Assembly: GCF_030362815.1 (NCBI RefSeq) | Contig: NZ_JAUCGR010000002.1 | Span: 620,001 to 684,000, forward strand | Origin: Cellulomonas edaphi | GTDB lineage: Bacteria > Actinomycetota > Actinomycetes > Actinomycetales > Cellulomonadaceae | Reading direction: 5' to 3' | Length of the DNA stretch: 64,000 nucleotides | In this document: in pieces, positions 29,316-41,000 of the stretch | Position numbering within the stretch: the stretch's first letter is position 1 | Layout: each line of letters starts with the position of its first letter | The notes under the pieces: model-generated | Seen by the model: the letters and a program-made list of their open reading frames with translations, nothing else | Told to the model about the DNA's origin: nothing | The model's database searches: none | Translations under genes and position numbers: made by a program

Positions 29316-30692
29316 TCAGGCGGCGGGCGACGGACCTCGCACCACGACGAAGGAGTAGTCGCCGAACGTCACGGTCGAACCCGGTCGCAGGCGCACCGGG
29401 TGGTCCACGGGGCACACCACCTGGGCGCCGTCCGGCAGGGTGACGACGGTGCCGTTGGTGGACCCGCGATCGGCGACCCAGATCCCCGCCGGGGAGACCG
29501 CGACCTGCAGGTGGGTCTTCGAGACGGAGCGGCCGGGATCCACCACCCTGATGGTCTGGACGTCGACGACCGCCGACGGGTTGCGGCCGATCAGGGCGAC
29601 GCCCTCGACGACCACGCGACGACCGTCGCTGAGCGCGAGCTCGGCGCTCGTCCGCGGTTCGGGCGACTCCACGACCTCCGGCTCCGGCGCGACCTCGGGC
29701 CTGGGTGCGGATCGGCGCGTCATCTCGACCTCGGGCTCCAAGAACGAGTCGAGTCCGGCGTCGACGTCGGCGTCGAGCTGGGCGTCGACGACCGGAGGCG
29801 CCTGACCTTCGGTGCGAACGCTGCCGGCGCGGCCAACGCCGGCGCGGGCACCGTCGGCGCGGGCATCGTCGGCCCGGGCATCGTCGGCGCGAAAGGTTTC
29901 AACGGCGGCGGTCTCGACGCGCTGCCGGGCACCCACCCGGACGACGGGCATCGCGCGCGTGTCCACGTCGGGGCCGTGCTCGCGCGGGACCAGCGGGGCC
30001 AGCACGAGCGGGTGGGATCCGGTCACGGTGGGTGCGTCGGCGGGGTCGGACGCCGTCGCCCACGCGGGCACGACCGGGGCGTCTGCCGCAACCAGGCGGG
30101 CGGGCGGCCGGCGCGCGGGCTCCTGGGCGGCTACGGCGACGGGCACGGTCGCGCGCACCTCAGCCGCCGCATCGTCGAACCACTGCGGCGCCTGGTCGAG
30201 CTCGTCGTCGCGCAGGTCCACGACCTCGTCGCCCGCGGCTTTGTCGTGCCAGCCGCGGTTGCGCCCCGTCGCGTCGAACAGGGGCGAGACGAGCACCACG
30301 AGCTGCCCGACTCCGAGCACGAGCGCCCCGGCGGCCACCACGAGCCCGCGGACGAGGACGCGGCCCAGGCCGATGGGCCGGAGCGTCTCGACGTCCACCG
30401 TGCGCAGGCCCAGCACCAGCCGCCCCAGCGTCCAGCCGCGCGTGCCGTGCCAGACCCACTGCAGCACGACCAGCGCGAGCACCAGAGCCGCGCCGACGAC
30501 GACCACCACCGGACCCGCGGACCGGCCGAGCAGCAACGGCGTGCCGGCCAGCAGCAGCACGAGCGTGTCGAGCGTCGCCGCGAGGAACCGGCGGCCCAGC
30601 GAGGCCACCCGGGCGGGCGCGGGCGCCATCGACGGACGCGCCACCGACCGACGAGCCACGGACGGGCGCGCCATCGACGCGCGGCCGCTCAC
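29316..30692 (-). CDS. RDD-family membrane protein with C-terminal FHA domain
   Basis: A 458-residue fusion. Residues 30-165 form an RDD domain with about three membrane helices (RRFLAATLDTLVLLL; WTLGRLVLGLRTVD). A long, low-complexity cytoplasmic linker follows, with imperfect RADDARADDARADG repeats. An FHA domain at about 350-450 has the phospho-Thr-binding signature intact (GRNPS, SKTHLQV, GSTNGTVV). It should bind a phosphorylated partner made by the kinase of the same operon and tether it to the membrane. The GTG at 30692 shares four bases with the stop of the transglutaminase-like gene. Confidence 0.87.
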   Translation of the reverse strand: MSGRASMARPSVARRSVARPSMAPAPARVASLGRRFLAATLDTLVLLLAGTPLLLGRSAGPVVVVVGAALVLALVVLQWVWHGTRGWTLGRLVLGLRTVDVETLRPIGLGRVLVRGLVVAAGALVLGVGQLVVLVSPLFDATGRNRGWHDKAAGDEVVDLRDDELDQAPQWFDDAAAEVRATVPVAVAAQEPARRPPARLVAADAPVVPAWATASDPADAPTVTGSHPLVLAPLVPREHGPDVDTRAMPVVRVGARQRVETAAVETFRADDARADDARADGARAGVGRAGSVRTEGQAPPVVDAQLDADVDAGLDSFLEPEVEMTRRSAPRPEVAPEPEVVESPEPRTSAELALSDGRRVVVEGVALIGRNPSAVVDVQTIRVVDPGRSVSKTHLQVAVSPAGIWVADRGSTNGTVVTLPDGAQVVCPVDHPVRLRPGSTVTFGDYSFVVVRGPSPAA

Positions 30693-32947
30693 GGACGGCT
30701 CCTGCGCGGACGGTGCCGCCCGCGCAGCGAGGCCAGGGACAGCCGCGCCCACGTGCGTCGCCGCCAGCCCACGGCACGGCGCATGCCCCGGACGGCGGTC
30801 TCGACGTCCGCCCAATACGCGGCCGCCTCGGCGGGGGTCGGCCGGTGGGCGGAGAACACCGCGCGGTCCGCGGCGCTGGCCAGCTGGTGCACGTCACCCG
30901 CTGCGCTGAAGGCCGTCGCCAGCGAGCGGGCCGACTCGGCGCGGGTGGCGTGCGCCAGCACGGGCTGGCGCAGGTCGACGGCCGCGTCGAGCACCTCGTC
31001 CCAGCCACCGGCCACTCGTCGGGCCACGTCCCGGTCGCGTCGCCGCCTGCGCCGCCGTCGCGCCTTGACCGCGCCGATGACGAGGAACGGAAGTGCCAGG
31101 ATCGCCAGAGGCACCGAGACGACCCCGCCCACCTTGGCGATCGTGCTCCACAGCGAGCCGTCGCTCTGGTCCGAGGGCGGTGTCTTGGTGCCGGGCTGCT
31201 CGGTGTCGTCGTCGGGCGGCTTGACGGCGTCCGGCGGCGGCGGGGGCGGCTGGACCACCTGGGGCTGCGGGTCCGACGGGTTGGGCTTCTCGTTCTGCTC
31301 GGGCGTCTGCTCGCGCGGCGGCGTCGGGTAGAACGGCACCCAGCCGTACCCCACGAACGGGATCTCGACCCACGCCTCGAGGTCGTCGCCCGTGACGGTC
31401 ACGGGCTCGCCCTGGGGCACGGACCCGTCCGATGCCGCGTGCGGCACGAAGCCGAGCACGACGCGCGCCGGCAGTCCCATCGCCCGCGCCATGAGCGCCA
31501 TGGCAGCCGCGTACTGCTCGCCGTCGCCCACCATGATGTCGCCGTCGAGCAGCGAGACCATGCGGTTCGCTCCGTGCCCGGACAACGACTGCACCTGGTT
31601 CGCGTCGGTCGCCCCGTGGCTGAAGTAGCCCTTCTCGGAGAGCCACTGCTGGAGCGTGCGTGCGACCTGCACGGGCGTTCCGGCGTCGCGGGCCACGTCG
31701 GCGGCGGTCACGGCGACGACGTCGGGCACGTTCGTCGGCGGCTGCGAGACGTCCTCGGTCTCGGCCCTGCCCACCTGGGTGTCGGTCGGGTCCCGCGGCA
31801 CGACGACGTCCAGCGCGTAGGACAGCCCCGGCCGCAGCGCGCCCGTGAGGACCGCGGCCCCGGTCGCCTCGTTGAACCGCAGCCCCTCGGCGGCGGCGGA
31901 GTCCGCGATGTCGATCGACGTCGCCTCGCCGACCGTCGGGAGCCACACGCCCGAGAGCTTGTCGATCGTCATCTCGACGTGCGCCGCGCTGCCGCGCGCG
32001 TTGCTGGGGATGGTCTCGCCGACGCGGCGGAACTCCCCCGAGCTCTCGGCGGTGCCGTTGCCCGCGACGTTCCACACCACGCCGTCGTAGCGGTCCATGG
32101 TGGCCAGCCTGATGGTGGCGCCCGCGGGGAGGCCGGTGACGGTGAAGAGCTTGGTGTCTTTCTCGCGCTTGACGTAGTCGCGGAAGGCCGCGAGCGGGCT
32201 CGGGTACGCGCGCGGGTCGAACGGCGGCACGATCTCGTCGCGCACCACGAGCCGCGGCGTCTCGCCCACCACCGCGGGGGCACCGAGCAGGGAGCCGCCG
32301 AGCCCGACCGCGGTCAGGACCGTCAACGAGAGCACGCGGCGGAGCCGCAGCGTGCCCGCCCGCCATGCGGCCCAGGGCAGCAGGACGAGCAGCAGCACCA
32401 CGCCCGTGGTCATCGGCGGGATGCTGGGCCGCCGGGTGCCGAGCAGGGCGACCACGCCCGCGACCACGACCGGCACCACGATGGCCGCCGCGCCGCCGCG
32501 CCGGGCCCGCAGCGCGATGCCGAGCGCGGCCACCGAGCCGACGAGCGCGAGCAGGTACGGGGCCACGAGCAGGCCACCGCTGGAGCCGACGGGCGGTTGG
32601 AGCGTGAGCATCTGCTGCCAGGAGGAGCCGACCCCCCGCAGGAGCGTCTCCAGGGTGTCGAGCGTGGGCAGCACACCCGCGACCGTGGTCGACGGCGCGG
32701 CGAGCGGCCCACCCGCCGCGAAGTAGACGACCACCACCACCGCGACGACGGCGAGCGGTGACCAGCCCCGAGCGGCCGAGAGCACGGCGACCCCGCCGCC
32801 CAGCAGCAGGCCGCCGACGATCGCCGGCACGGCGGCGGTGCCGCCGTACACCTCGACCTGGGGCCACAGGACCACGGCCAGGACGCCGAGCAGGCACGCG
32901 GCGTCGACGGCGGTCTGCCCGGCGGACCGGAGGGGACGGTTCCTCAT
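30689..32947 (-). CDS. Membrane transglutaminase-fold protein lacking the catalytic triad
   Basis: A 752-residue TgpA-like protein: about seven membrane helices in residues 10-230, then an extracellular region with a transglutaminase-core domain around residues 420-550. A Pro-rich linker, another helix (about 610-635) and a basic cytoplasmic tail with a run of eight Arg follow. The fold is recognisable, but Gly476 replaces the catalytic Cys (GDGEQYAAAMALMARAMGLPAR), Glu524 replaces the His (LEAWVEI) and Tyr540 replaces the Asp (VPFYPTP). It is therefore probably a non-enzymatic scaffold or peptide-binding protein. It overlaps the DUF58 gene by ATGA and the RDD-FHA gene by GTGA. MoxR-DUF58-transglutaminase is a widespread trio. 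Confidence 0.88.
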   Translation of the reverse strand: MRNRPLRSAGQTAVDAACLLGVLAVVLWPQVEVYGGTAAVPAIVGGLLLGGGVAVLSAARGWSPLAVVAVVVVVYFAAGGPLAAPSTTVAGVLPTLDTLETLLRGVGSSWQQMLTLQPPVGSSGGLLVAPYLLALVGSVAALGIALRARRGGAAAIVVPVVVAGVVALLGTRRPSIPPMTTGVVLLLVLLPWAAWRAGTLRLRRVLSLTVLTAVGLGGSLLGAPAVVGETPRLVVRDEIVPPFDPRAYPSPLAAFRDYVKREKDTKLFTVTGLPAGATIRLATMDRYDGVVWNVAGNGTAESSGEFRRVGETIPSNARGSAAHVEMTIDKLSGVWLPTVGEATSIDIADSAAAEGLRFNEATGAAVLTGALRPGLSYALDVVVPRDPTDTQVGRAETEDVSQPPTNVPDVVAVTAADVARDAGTPVQVARTLQQWLSEKGYFSHGATDANQVQSLSGHGANRMVSLLDGDIMVGDGEQYAAAMALMARAMGLPARVVLGFVPHAASDGSVPQGEPVTVTGDDLEAWVEIPFVGYGWVPFYPTPPREQTPEQNEKPNPSDPQPQVVQPPPPPPDAVKPPDDDTEQPGTKTPPSDQSDGSLWSTIAKVGGVVSVPLAILALPFLVIGAVKARRRRRRRRDRDVARRVAGGWDEVLDAAVDLRQPVLAHATRAESARSLATAFSAAGDVHQLASAADRAVFSAHRPTPAEAAAYWADVETAVRGMRRAVGWRRRTWARLSLASLRGRHRPRRSRP

Positions 32948-34086
32948 GCCAGCGCGCGCCTCAGCAGTCGGGGCAGCTCGTCGAGCTCGCCGAGGGTCGC
33001 CAGCGTCAACACTCCCTGGCTGCGCACCGCGAGGGAGGCACCGCGCTCGCACCGCACCACCAGCGTGCGCGTCCCGAAGGGCACGTACCGCGCGGCCAGG
33101 CGCAGGTCGGCCTCCGTCGGCACCGAACCGGACACGAGCACGGCGACCGTCACGTCGGGCGTCTCCCGTGTGATGCGGCGCCCGAGCACGGTCGCGCTCG
33201 CCCCGGAGGCGGACGTCACGATCGCCGAGCAGTCGTCGAGCAGCCGCGGAGGCGTGTCGACCCGCAGGCTGCCCGGTCCCGCGAGCACGGCGAGGCCACG
33301 CTCCTCGCGGATCACCTGGGCGCCGATCGACGCGATGGTGGAGACCGCGAGCTCGAGCTCGTCCTCGTGCGCGTAGTCGGCCGGGTCGGTGGCGAGCGCG
33401 AGCACGGTCTGGGTGCGCCGGGTGTCCTCGAACTGCTTGACCATCAGCACGCCTCGGCGCGCCGTGGTGCGCCAGTGGATGTAGCGCCGGTCGTCGCCCG
33501 CGACGTAGTCGCGCAGCGCGTGGAACGAGAGGTCGGCGTCCGTGATCTCGCGCGTCGACTGGCCCTCGAGGTCGCGGAGCAGACCCGCGCTCGCGCCGGC
33601 GAGGGACACGACGCGCGGGTGCACGTACAGGTCGACGGGCCGCGTCCACAGCACGCTGCGGCGCGCGAGGCCGAGCGGGTCCCCGCGCACGGACCGGACC
33701 GGGCCGACGACCACGACCGCACGACGCTGGGTGGGGATCGCGAACAGCTCGTCGTGCGTGCCGCCCGGGCCCAGGCTGGGCACCCCCAGCTCGGCGACGT
33801 TCGAGCCCACGGGCAGCTCGACGCGCGAGGGCAGCGCCCGGCGGCGCGCGCGGTTGGTGACGCTGACGCGGCCCACCGCGCGCTCGCCGATCCGCACGCG
33901 CCGGTCGGCCATGTCCAGGTCGACCTGGTAGCGCGCACGGCCGATCATCATGAGCAGGGAGACCGCGAGCACGGCGGCGAGGCCTGCGCCCAGGGCCGCG
34001 AGCTCGAGCCAGCCCAGCCACCGGCCCACCACGAGGGCGGCGGCCGCGAGGACCGCGACCCCCCAGCCCAGGGGTGAGACGCGCAT
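32944..34086 (-). CDS. DUF58 domain-containing protein (vWA-like)
   Basis: A 380-residue protein with two N-terminal membrane helices (residues 8-25 and 30-50), an immunoglobulin-like segment, and the DUF58 signature LSFHALRDYVAGDDRRYIHWRTTARRGVLMVKQFEDTRRTQTVLALATD. That segment leads into a von Willebrand A-like fold. DUF58 proteins are usual partners of MoxR ATPases. The gene lies two bases after moxR and overlaps the transglutaminase-like gene by four bases. Its role is inferred as the adaptor through which MoxR remodels envelope proteins. Confidence 0.92.
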   Translation of the reverse strand: MRVSPLGWGVAVLAAAALVVGRWLGWLELAALGAGLAAVLAVSLLMMIGRARYQVDLDMADRRVRIGERAVGRVSVTNRARRRALPSRVELPVGSNVAELGVPSLGPGGTHDELFAIPTQRRAVVVVGPVRSVRGDPLGLARRSVLWTRPVDLYVHPRVVSLAGASAGLLRDLEGQSTREITDADLSFHALRDYVAGDDRRYIHWRTTARRGVLMVKQFEDTRRTQTVLALATDPADYAHEDELELAVSTIASIGAQVIREERGLAVLAGPGSLRVDTPPRLLDDCSAIVTSASGASATVLGRRITRETPDVTVAVLVSGSVPTEADLRLAARYVPFGTRTLVVRCERGASLAVRSQGVLTLATLGELDELPRLLRRALA

Positions 34087-34088
34087 GC

Positions 34089-35096
34089 TCAGGCCACCCG
34101 CACCGTGGGCGGCGCGGTCGTCTCCAGGACGCGCGCCACCACCTCCGCCTGCGTGACGCCGGCGAACTCCGCCTCGGAGTCGAGGATGATCCGGTGCGCG
34201 AGCACGGGCTGCGCCAGCGCCTTGACGTCGTCGGGCACCACGAACTCGCGGCCCTCGGACGCCGCCCACACCTTGGAGCAGCGCACCAGCGCGAGGCCGC
34301 CGCGGACGCTCGCGCCCAGCGCCGTGCGCCCGTCCTCGCGCGTGCCCTCGGTGAGCCGGGCGATGTAGTCGAGCACGGCCTCCTCGATGTGCACGGTCTG
34401 CGCGAGGTCCGCCATGGTGCCGACGGCCTGCGTGGTGATGCGGGCGGTCAGCGACGCCGTGCGGTCCTTGGCACCGGCCAGGATCTCGATGGCCGACGCG
34501 CGGTCGGGGTACCCGAGCGACGTCTTGAGCAGGAACCGGTCCAGCTGCGCCTCGGGCAGGCGGTACGTGCCGGCCTGCTCGATGGGGTTCTGGGTAGCGA
34601 TGACCATGAACGGGCGACCGACGGCGTGCGTGATGCCGTCGACCGTGACGTTGCCCTCCTCCATCACCTCCAGCAGCGCCGCCTGCGTCTTGGGCGAGGC
34701 CCGGTTGATCTCGTCGGCGAGCACCACCGAGGCGAACACCGGTCCCGGGTGGAACTCGAACCGCTGCGTGCCCTGGTCGTAGATCGTCACGCCCGTGACG
34801 TCCGACGGCAGCAGGTCGGGCGTGAACTGGATGCGGTGGTGCGTGCCCTGCACCGTGGCGGAGATGGCCTTCGCCAGGCTCGTCTTGCCGGTGCCGGGCG
34901 CGTCCTCGAGCAGGATGTGCCCCTCGGCCACCATCGCCGTCAGGGCCAGCCGGATGGTGTGCTCCTTGCCCAGCAGGGCGAGGCCCACGTTGGACACGAG
35001 CGCGTCGAACGTCTCGGCGAACCAGGCGCTCTGCTCGGGGGTCATCTGCGTGTCTCTCCTCGGAGGGGCTGTGCTGGTGGTCGGTGTCGGGCTCAT
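34089..35096 (-). CDS. MoxR-family AAA+ ATPase
   Basis: A chaperone-type ATPase of 335 residues from the ATG at 35096. That start overlaps the stop of the giant Ig/Fn3 gene (ATGA). A second ATG at 35045 with GAGGAG ten bases upstream would give 318 residues. Motifs include Walker A (EDAPGTGKTSLAKA), Walker B (VLADEINRASPKTQAALLEVMEEG), sensor 1 (ATQNPIEQAGTY) and the sensor 2 region (TALGASVRGGLALV). MoxR proteins are known to help mature or insert metal or membrane complexes with vWA partners, here probably the DUF58 product. Confidence 0.94.
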   Translation of the reverse strand: MSPTPTTSTAPPRRDTQMTPEQSAWFAETFDALVSNVGLALLGKEHTIRLALTAMVAEGHILLEDAPGTGKTSLAKAISATVQGTHHRIQFTPDLLPSDVTGVTIYDQGTQRFEFHPGPVFASVVLADEINRASPKTQAALLEVMEEGNVTVDGITHAVGRPFMVIATQNPIEQAGTYRLPEAQLDRFLLKTSLGYPDRASAIEILAGAKDRTASLTARITTQAVGTMADLAQTVHIEEAVLDYIARLTEGTREDGRTALGASVRGGLALVRCSKVWAASEGREFVVPDDVKALAQPVLAHRIILDSEAEFAGVTQAEVVARVLETTAPPTVRVA

Positions 35097-38000
35097 GGGC
35101 CGGTCCCGCCGTCGGGCGGTGGGGAGATCTCGATCGTCGTCGTGGCCTCGGCGCTCCACGCGCCGTCGCCCTTCGCGTTGCGCGCCCTGACCTGCACGGT
35201 CACCTGGTGCGAGCCCGCTGCCGGGTCCGCACCGAGGACGTCGCGGGCCGACAGGCGCATGGACGTGGCGTTCGCGCCTGCCGTGTCGGAGCTCCACCGG
35301 TCGCCGTCCGCGCGCCAGCGCACGTCGTACCCGGAGATGCGCAGGCCGCCGTCGTCGGGCGCGTTCCACGAGACCGTGAACGTGCCGGGGTCGGGGCTCT
35401 GGTCGGCCGCGACGGCCACGTCGGGCACCGTGTCCGGGACCGAGCCCCAGTCGAAGCGCTGCGTCTTCGTCGCCGTCGAGCCCGCGTACGACCGGCCGTC
35501 GATGGTGGTCGAGGCCTGGACCGACAGCGTCAGGTCGACGCCCGAGAACGGGATGGCGGTCGCGGGCACGTCGAACGTCGCCGAGGTGCCCGTCAGCCCG
35601 TCGTCGCGGGCCAGCGTCGTGTTCCCCCGGACCGTGTACGCGTAGGTGAGCCCGGACCCGCCGCCCAGGTTCGTGACGGGGTTCCACGAGACCTTGATCC
35701 GGGTGGGCCGGCCGCCCGACCCGGTCTCGACCGTCTCGAAGCTCAGGCCGTCCGGTGCCGGGGGCGGCGTGGTCGCCTGTGCCGAGGCCGGGGCGCTCCA
35801 CGCGCTCGAGCCCGCGGCGTTCACGGAGCGCACCTGGTACTGGTAGGTGACGCCGCCGTCGAGGCCGTCGAACCGCACGCTCAGGCGCGCACCGCCCACC
35901 GAGTGGATGCTACCGTCCGGGAGCTTGACCTCGTACGCGGTGATGGGCGACCCGTTGTCGTCGGCGGCGTTCCAGGACAGGTCGATCGCACCCTCGCCCG
36001 CGGGCGCGGAGGCCGTGACCCCCGTGGGCGCCGCGGGCAGCCCGAACGTCGACGCCGTCGTCGTCCCGGCCGTCCCCCAGCCCGCCTTGTTCTTGGCGCG
36101 CACGGAGACCTTGTAGGCGACCTTCGTCTGCGCGTCGTTGAACGTGTAGCGACGCGTCCCGGCGGGGACGGTCGCGGTCAAGCCGTTCGGCCCGTCGATC
36201 GTCACCTCGTAGCTGCCGATCCGGTCACCGTTGGACCGCGGCTCGGTCCACGTGATCTCCAGGACGCGCCCCGCGTTGGTGTCGGCGGGCAGCGCCTTGA
36301 CCTCGGGGGCGTCGGGGGCCGCGGCGGGCGTCTCCGTCGCGGACGGGCTCCATGCGCTGGGGTCCGGGGCGGCGTTGTGCGCCCGCACGCGGACCGTGTA
36401 CGCGGTGCCGTTGTTCAGCCCGGTGAACGTGTGCCGCGTGCTCGTCTCCGTGACCGAGCCCGTGACACCGCCCGTGATCTCGACCGTGTAGGACGTCACG
36501 GGCGAGCCCGAGGACTTGGGCGCGTTCCAGGAGACGTCGAGCCGCCCGTCCCCGAAGGTCAGCGTCGGCACCCCGGGCGCGTCGGGCACGGCGTCGGGAC
36601 GGGCGGGCAGCGACGCCCCGCTCGGGTCGGACCAGCCGACCGCGTTGCGCGCCTCGACGGTGAACGTGTACTCCGTGTCGTTGGTGAGCCCGTCGAACGT
36701 GCAGCTGGTGGTGGCGCACTCCTTGGTCAGGCCGCCGGGCTGCGCGGTCACGCGGTAGCCCGTGATGGGCGTGCCCCGGCTGTCGGGTGCGGTCCAGGAC
36801 AGCGCGACGCTCCGGTCGCGCACCGCCCCGATGCGCGGGGCGACCGGGGTCGCGGGCTTGCCGCGCACCGTCACGGTGATCCGGCCCTCGGCGTCGCGGT
36901 CCGGGTCGCCCGTGACGTCCCGCACCCGGAAGCGGACCACCATCGACCCGATGAAGCCGACGTCGGGGCGCACGCTGACCGTCGAGGCGGTGTGCCCCGC
37001 GGTGCCCGAGCCGGGCGTCTCCACGGCCGCGTCGACCACCGTGAGCGGCGAACCCGGGAAGGGGTTGAACGCGCCCTCGAGCACGTCGAGCGTGACCTGC
37101 TGCCCCTCGGCGCCGTCGGGCACCGAACGGTTGAGGACGCGCGCGGTCGGTCGCATGCTCGCGCTCGCGCGCAGGTCGATCTTCTCGTCCAGGGTCCCGG
37201 TGCGGCCGTAGCCGATGCGGAGGCCCAGGGACGCCGTGGTGCCCTTCTTGGTGGTGGCCGCCGCGCTGACGGACAGCACCGAGCCCTCGAGCTTGGTGGT
37301 GAAGCCCGGCGGGGTCGCGGTGGTGATCGCGTACGAGTACCGGGTGGCGGAGCCCGCGGCGCCGTCGGGTCCCTTGGTGAAGGCCGCGAGGTCGACGAGC
37401 ACGGGCGCCTCCCCGGGCGGGACCTCGATCACGGCGGGCGTGAACACGGGCGGGTGGTCCTCGGCCGCGAACACGTCGATGGGGATCGTCAGGTAGGCGG
37501 TGCGCGCGTGCGTGTCCCCCGGCCCGGTGCTGTCGGTGACCGGGACGGTGATCGAGGCCGGGCCGGCGTAGCCCTCGGCCGATGTGAAGACGAGGGTGGA
37601 CCTGTCCTTGACCAGGCTCTCGCCGTTGGACTTCGAGGCCGTCACCGCGGTGACGTCGAGGATGGTGGCGCTGCGGCCCGGTGCGACCTTGACGTACTCG
37701 TCGAGCTGCAGCTCCACGCGCTCGCCCGACGCGACGCGCGGCGTGGCCACGTTGGGCCGCAGGCTCGGCGGGAACTCGCCGCGGGCGGGGACGGTGATGA
37801 ACGCGTACGACGCGACCTTCCCACCCGGCGCCGTGGTGTTGGTGAGCAGGAACGGGACCGTCTGCGCGGTGTCCACGAGCGTGACGATGACGTTGCCGGC
37901 CGCGTCCACGCGGGCGACGTCCGCCACCGTGGCGGGCACGGACACGGCGAGGTCCTCGAGCGGGCCGCTGGGGTTCTGGGCGACGGCGAGCACGTCCACT

Positions 38001-41000
38001 GACACCTCGGTCAGGCCGAAGGTGTCCTTGGCGGGCACGACGACGTCGCGCGCGATGGGCCGCAGCACGGGGGCGTCGTCGTCGACGGTGACCTGGAGCA
38101 CCGCCGTGTCCTGCCCGCCGAGCGCGTTGCTCGCCCGGTACTGGATGCTCCACTGCCCGTTCTTCTTCGGGGCGACGACCGCGATGCGCCGGTCCTCCAC
38201 GGTGGCCTCGATGCCGTCCGGGACCACCAGCTCGGGGTCCAGCCGCAGCCCGTTGCCGCTGGAGTCGACGTCGTTGGCCAGCACCCGCACGTCAACGCTC
38301 TGCCCCGGGCGCACCGTGACCGCGTCGTCCCGGGCGACCACGCGCACGGCGGTGCTGGGGCGGGCGCTGATGCCCACCCGGATGGTGGCGACGGCACGCT
38401 GCCCCACCCAGTCCTCCACCGCGTAGGTGAACTCGTCGGTGCCCACGTCGCCGGCGAACGCCGTGTACTTGATGAAGTCGGCTCCCACCTCGACGCGCCC
38501 GTGCTTGGGCGAGGACGCCGGACCCAGGAGGGTGACGCCGTCGCCGTCGCGGTCGATGCCGACGAGAGGGATCGGGATCTGCACGGACTCGCCGGAGAAC
38601 ACCCGAGCCACGACGTCCCGCGGGCGCGGCGGCGCCTTCGTCGCCGGGTCCGACGCGTGCACCGTCACCGTGAGCGTCGCGCCCGTGCGCGCGAGCCCGT
38701 CCGTGACCTCGAAGGTGGTCCGGACCGTGGTGGGCGTGGCCGGCGCCTGGTAGCGCAGCACGTCGCCCGAGACGAAGAGCAGGCCCTGGCCGGGGGCCAG
38801 CGGCTCCGGGAGCTCCGGCACCAGCGAGAGGCTGTCGCCGTCGGGGTCGTAGGACGTGTCGAGCACCGGGATGGTCACCACGCCGCCCGTGCGCACGGTC
38901 ACGGCGACGTCCTGCACCACGGGAGGGCTCTGCTCGGCTGAGGCGGGCACGGGCTGCACGACGATCTGCCCGGTGGCCTGGGCGTTGCCGTTCGAGACCG
39001 TGTACGTGAGCACCTCCGGCCCGTCCAGCGCGCGGCTGGCGCGGATCTGCACGAGGTGCCGCTCCAGCACGGCGGCGCGCAGCGGCGAGTCGTCGGGGAC
39101 GGTGAGCTGCGTCAGGACCAGCACGTTGCCGGAGGGGTCGGAGTCGTTGGCCAGGGGGTCGATGGTGACCTCCCCGCCCGCGGGCAGGAACGCCCGGTCG
39201 GGGACGGCCACGGGCGGGGGCGCCTCGCCGGGCCACTCGACGACGTCGATGCGCGCGATCCCCGTGGCCTGCTGCGGCGCGGCCGTCACCACGAACTGCA
39301 CGTAGTAGGTGCCCACGCGCGAGGCCTGGAAGGCGAAGGTGCCGTCCTCGAGGTCCGGGGTCACGGTCGCCCCGGCGACGTCCTGGACGGACGCGAGGCG
39401 CACCGGCTCGTCCGAGGTCGAGCGGACGGCGTCGAGCGGCTTCACGGTGATCGGCCGGTCGATGTAGGTGACCGCGTGCACCGGGTCCAGCTGCGGCGGC
39501 AGCGACCCCGCCGCGCGGACGTCGACGTCCAGGCTGCCCTGCACCGTATGGGACCCGTCGGAGACCGAGAGCGTGACGCGCGCGCGACCGAGGGTGCCGC
39601 CGCTCGCGTCGAACGTCAGCGTGCCGTCGGGACGCACCTGGACCTCGCCGGACTTCTCGGCGACGCCCGCGCCCACCAGGATCAGGTCGTCCCCGTCGGG
39701 GTCGCGGAAGTCCGCGAGCACCTGGTAGGTGGCCTTGCCGCCCTGCTCCACGCGCATGGAGCCGACCCGCAGCTGCACCGGGGCCTCGTTGCTGCTCTCG
39801 GGCGTCGCGGTCAGGCGCACGGTCGCCGTCGAGGGCGCGGTGGTGCCCCGGCCGTCGGTGATCGTGTACGTGAACTGCACGGTGCCGGAGGCCGACGGCG
39901 AGACGTCCACCTGCAGCGCACGGCCTCCGTACACCGCACTGACGTGGCCGAAGGACGACGGCAGGTCGTCGAAGTCGGAGACGACCAGCACCCCGCAGTC
40001 CGCGGAGGAGTCGTTGTCGATGACGGACAGGATGGTCGAGCGGCCCGGGCGCACGCCGAACTCGTCGTCCACCGCGGACGGCGGCGACGCCTCCGACGAG
40101 CACTCGGTCACCAGGTCCTGGACCGTGTCGGTGCTGTCGGAGTCGTCCTGCTGGTCCTTGGGGTCGTCCGGCTTCTCGATGTCGTCCCAGTTGGGCGTCC
40201 GCAGGTTGGTGTCCTCGAGCGGCAGCCACAGCCGCCCGCGCGCGGTGTCGTTGAGCACCACCATCGAGCGGTTCACCCGGAACTTCAGCTCGTCCTGGGC
40301 GGACGTGTCCTGCAGGTTCTTGACCACGGCCTTCTTGCCGTCGCACAGCTGCAGGTAGGAGCCCGTCGCGGTGGCCCACGCCGCGTGCGCGCAGGAACCC
40401 ACCTGCACGGGGGCCGCCGGGACGCCCGTGCCGGTGGTCGCGTGCTCGGTGGGCGAGCCGCCGTCCAGCGGCACCTCGAACAGTGCCGACGTCCCGGCCA
40501 CCAGGACCCGGGACCGCGCGGGTCCGGGCTGCTGGAGCACCAGCCCGTCGCCGTCCACGTCGACCGGGCCGCCCGTGGTCCACACCGTCGAGCCGCGCAG
40601 CGCCACGGGCTCGTCGCCGACGGCCGTGAGCGCGTCGATCGGCCCCTCGCCCAGGGAGCCGGCGGCGGCGGGCGCCTGCCCGGGCGCCACCCGGGTCACG
40701 TCGCCCTCGCTGTCGACCGCGAGGACCGTGCCGTCGGGAGCCACCACCGCGCGGCCCGCGTCGCCGAGCTCGACGTCCGGCGGGTCGGTGCCGACCCGGA
40801 GCGACTCGAGGGCGGTGATCTCGCGCACGTACAGGCCGCCGTCGGCGTCGACCACGGCGACGACGCCGCCGGCCATCGAGACGTCGGCGCCGGGTGCCGG
40901 GACGGGGGTGCCCAGCGCGACGTCGGCCGGGTTGACCACCGCGAACGTGTCCGGCTGCAGCAGCAGCACGTCGCCGCCGTCCTGCTGCACGTCGAAGGTG

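Noticed and set aside
35084..38002. Long plus-strand open frame opposite the Ig/Fn3 gene
   Set aside because: Composition is Arg/Gly/Val/His-rich with no recognisable motif; it mirrors the codon bias of the real gene.
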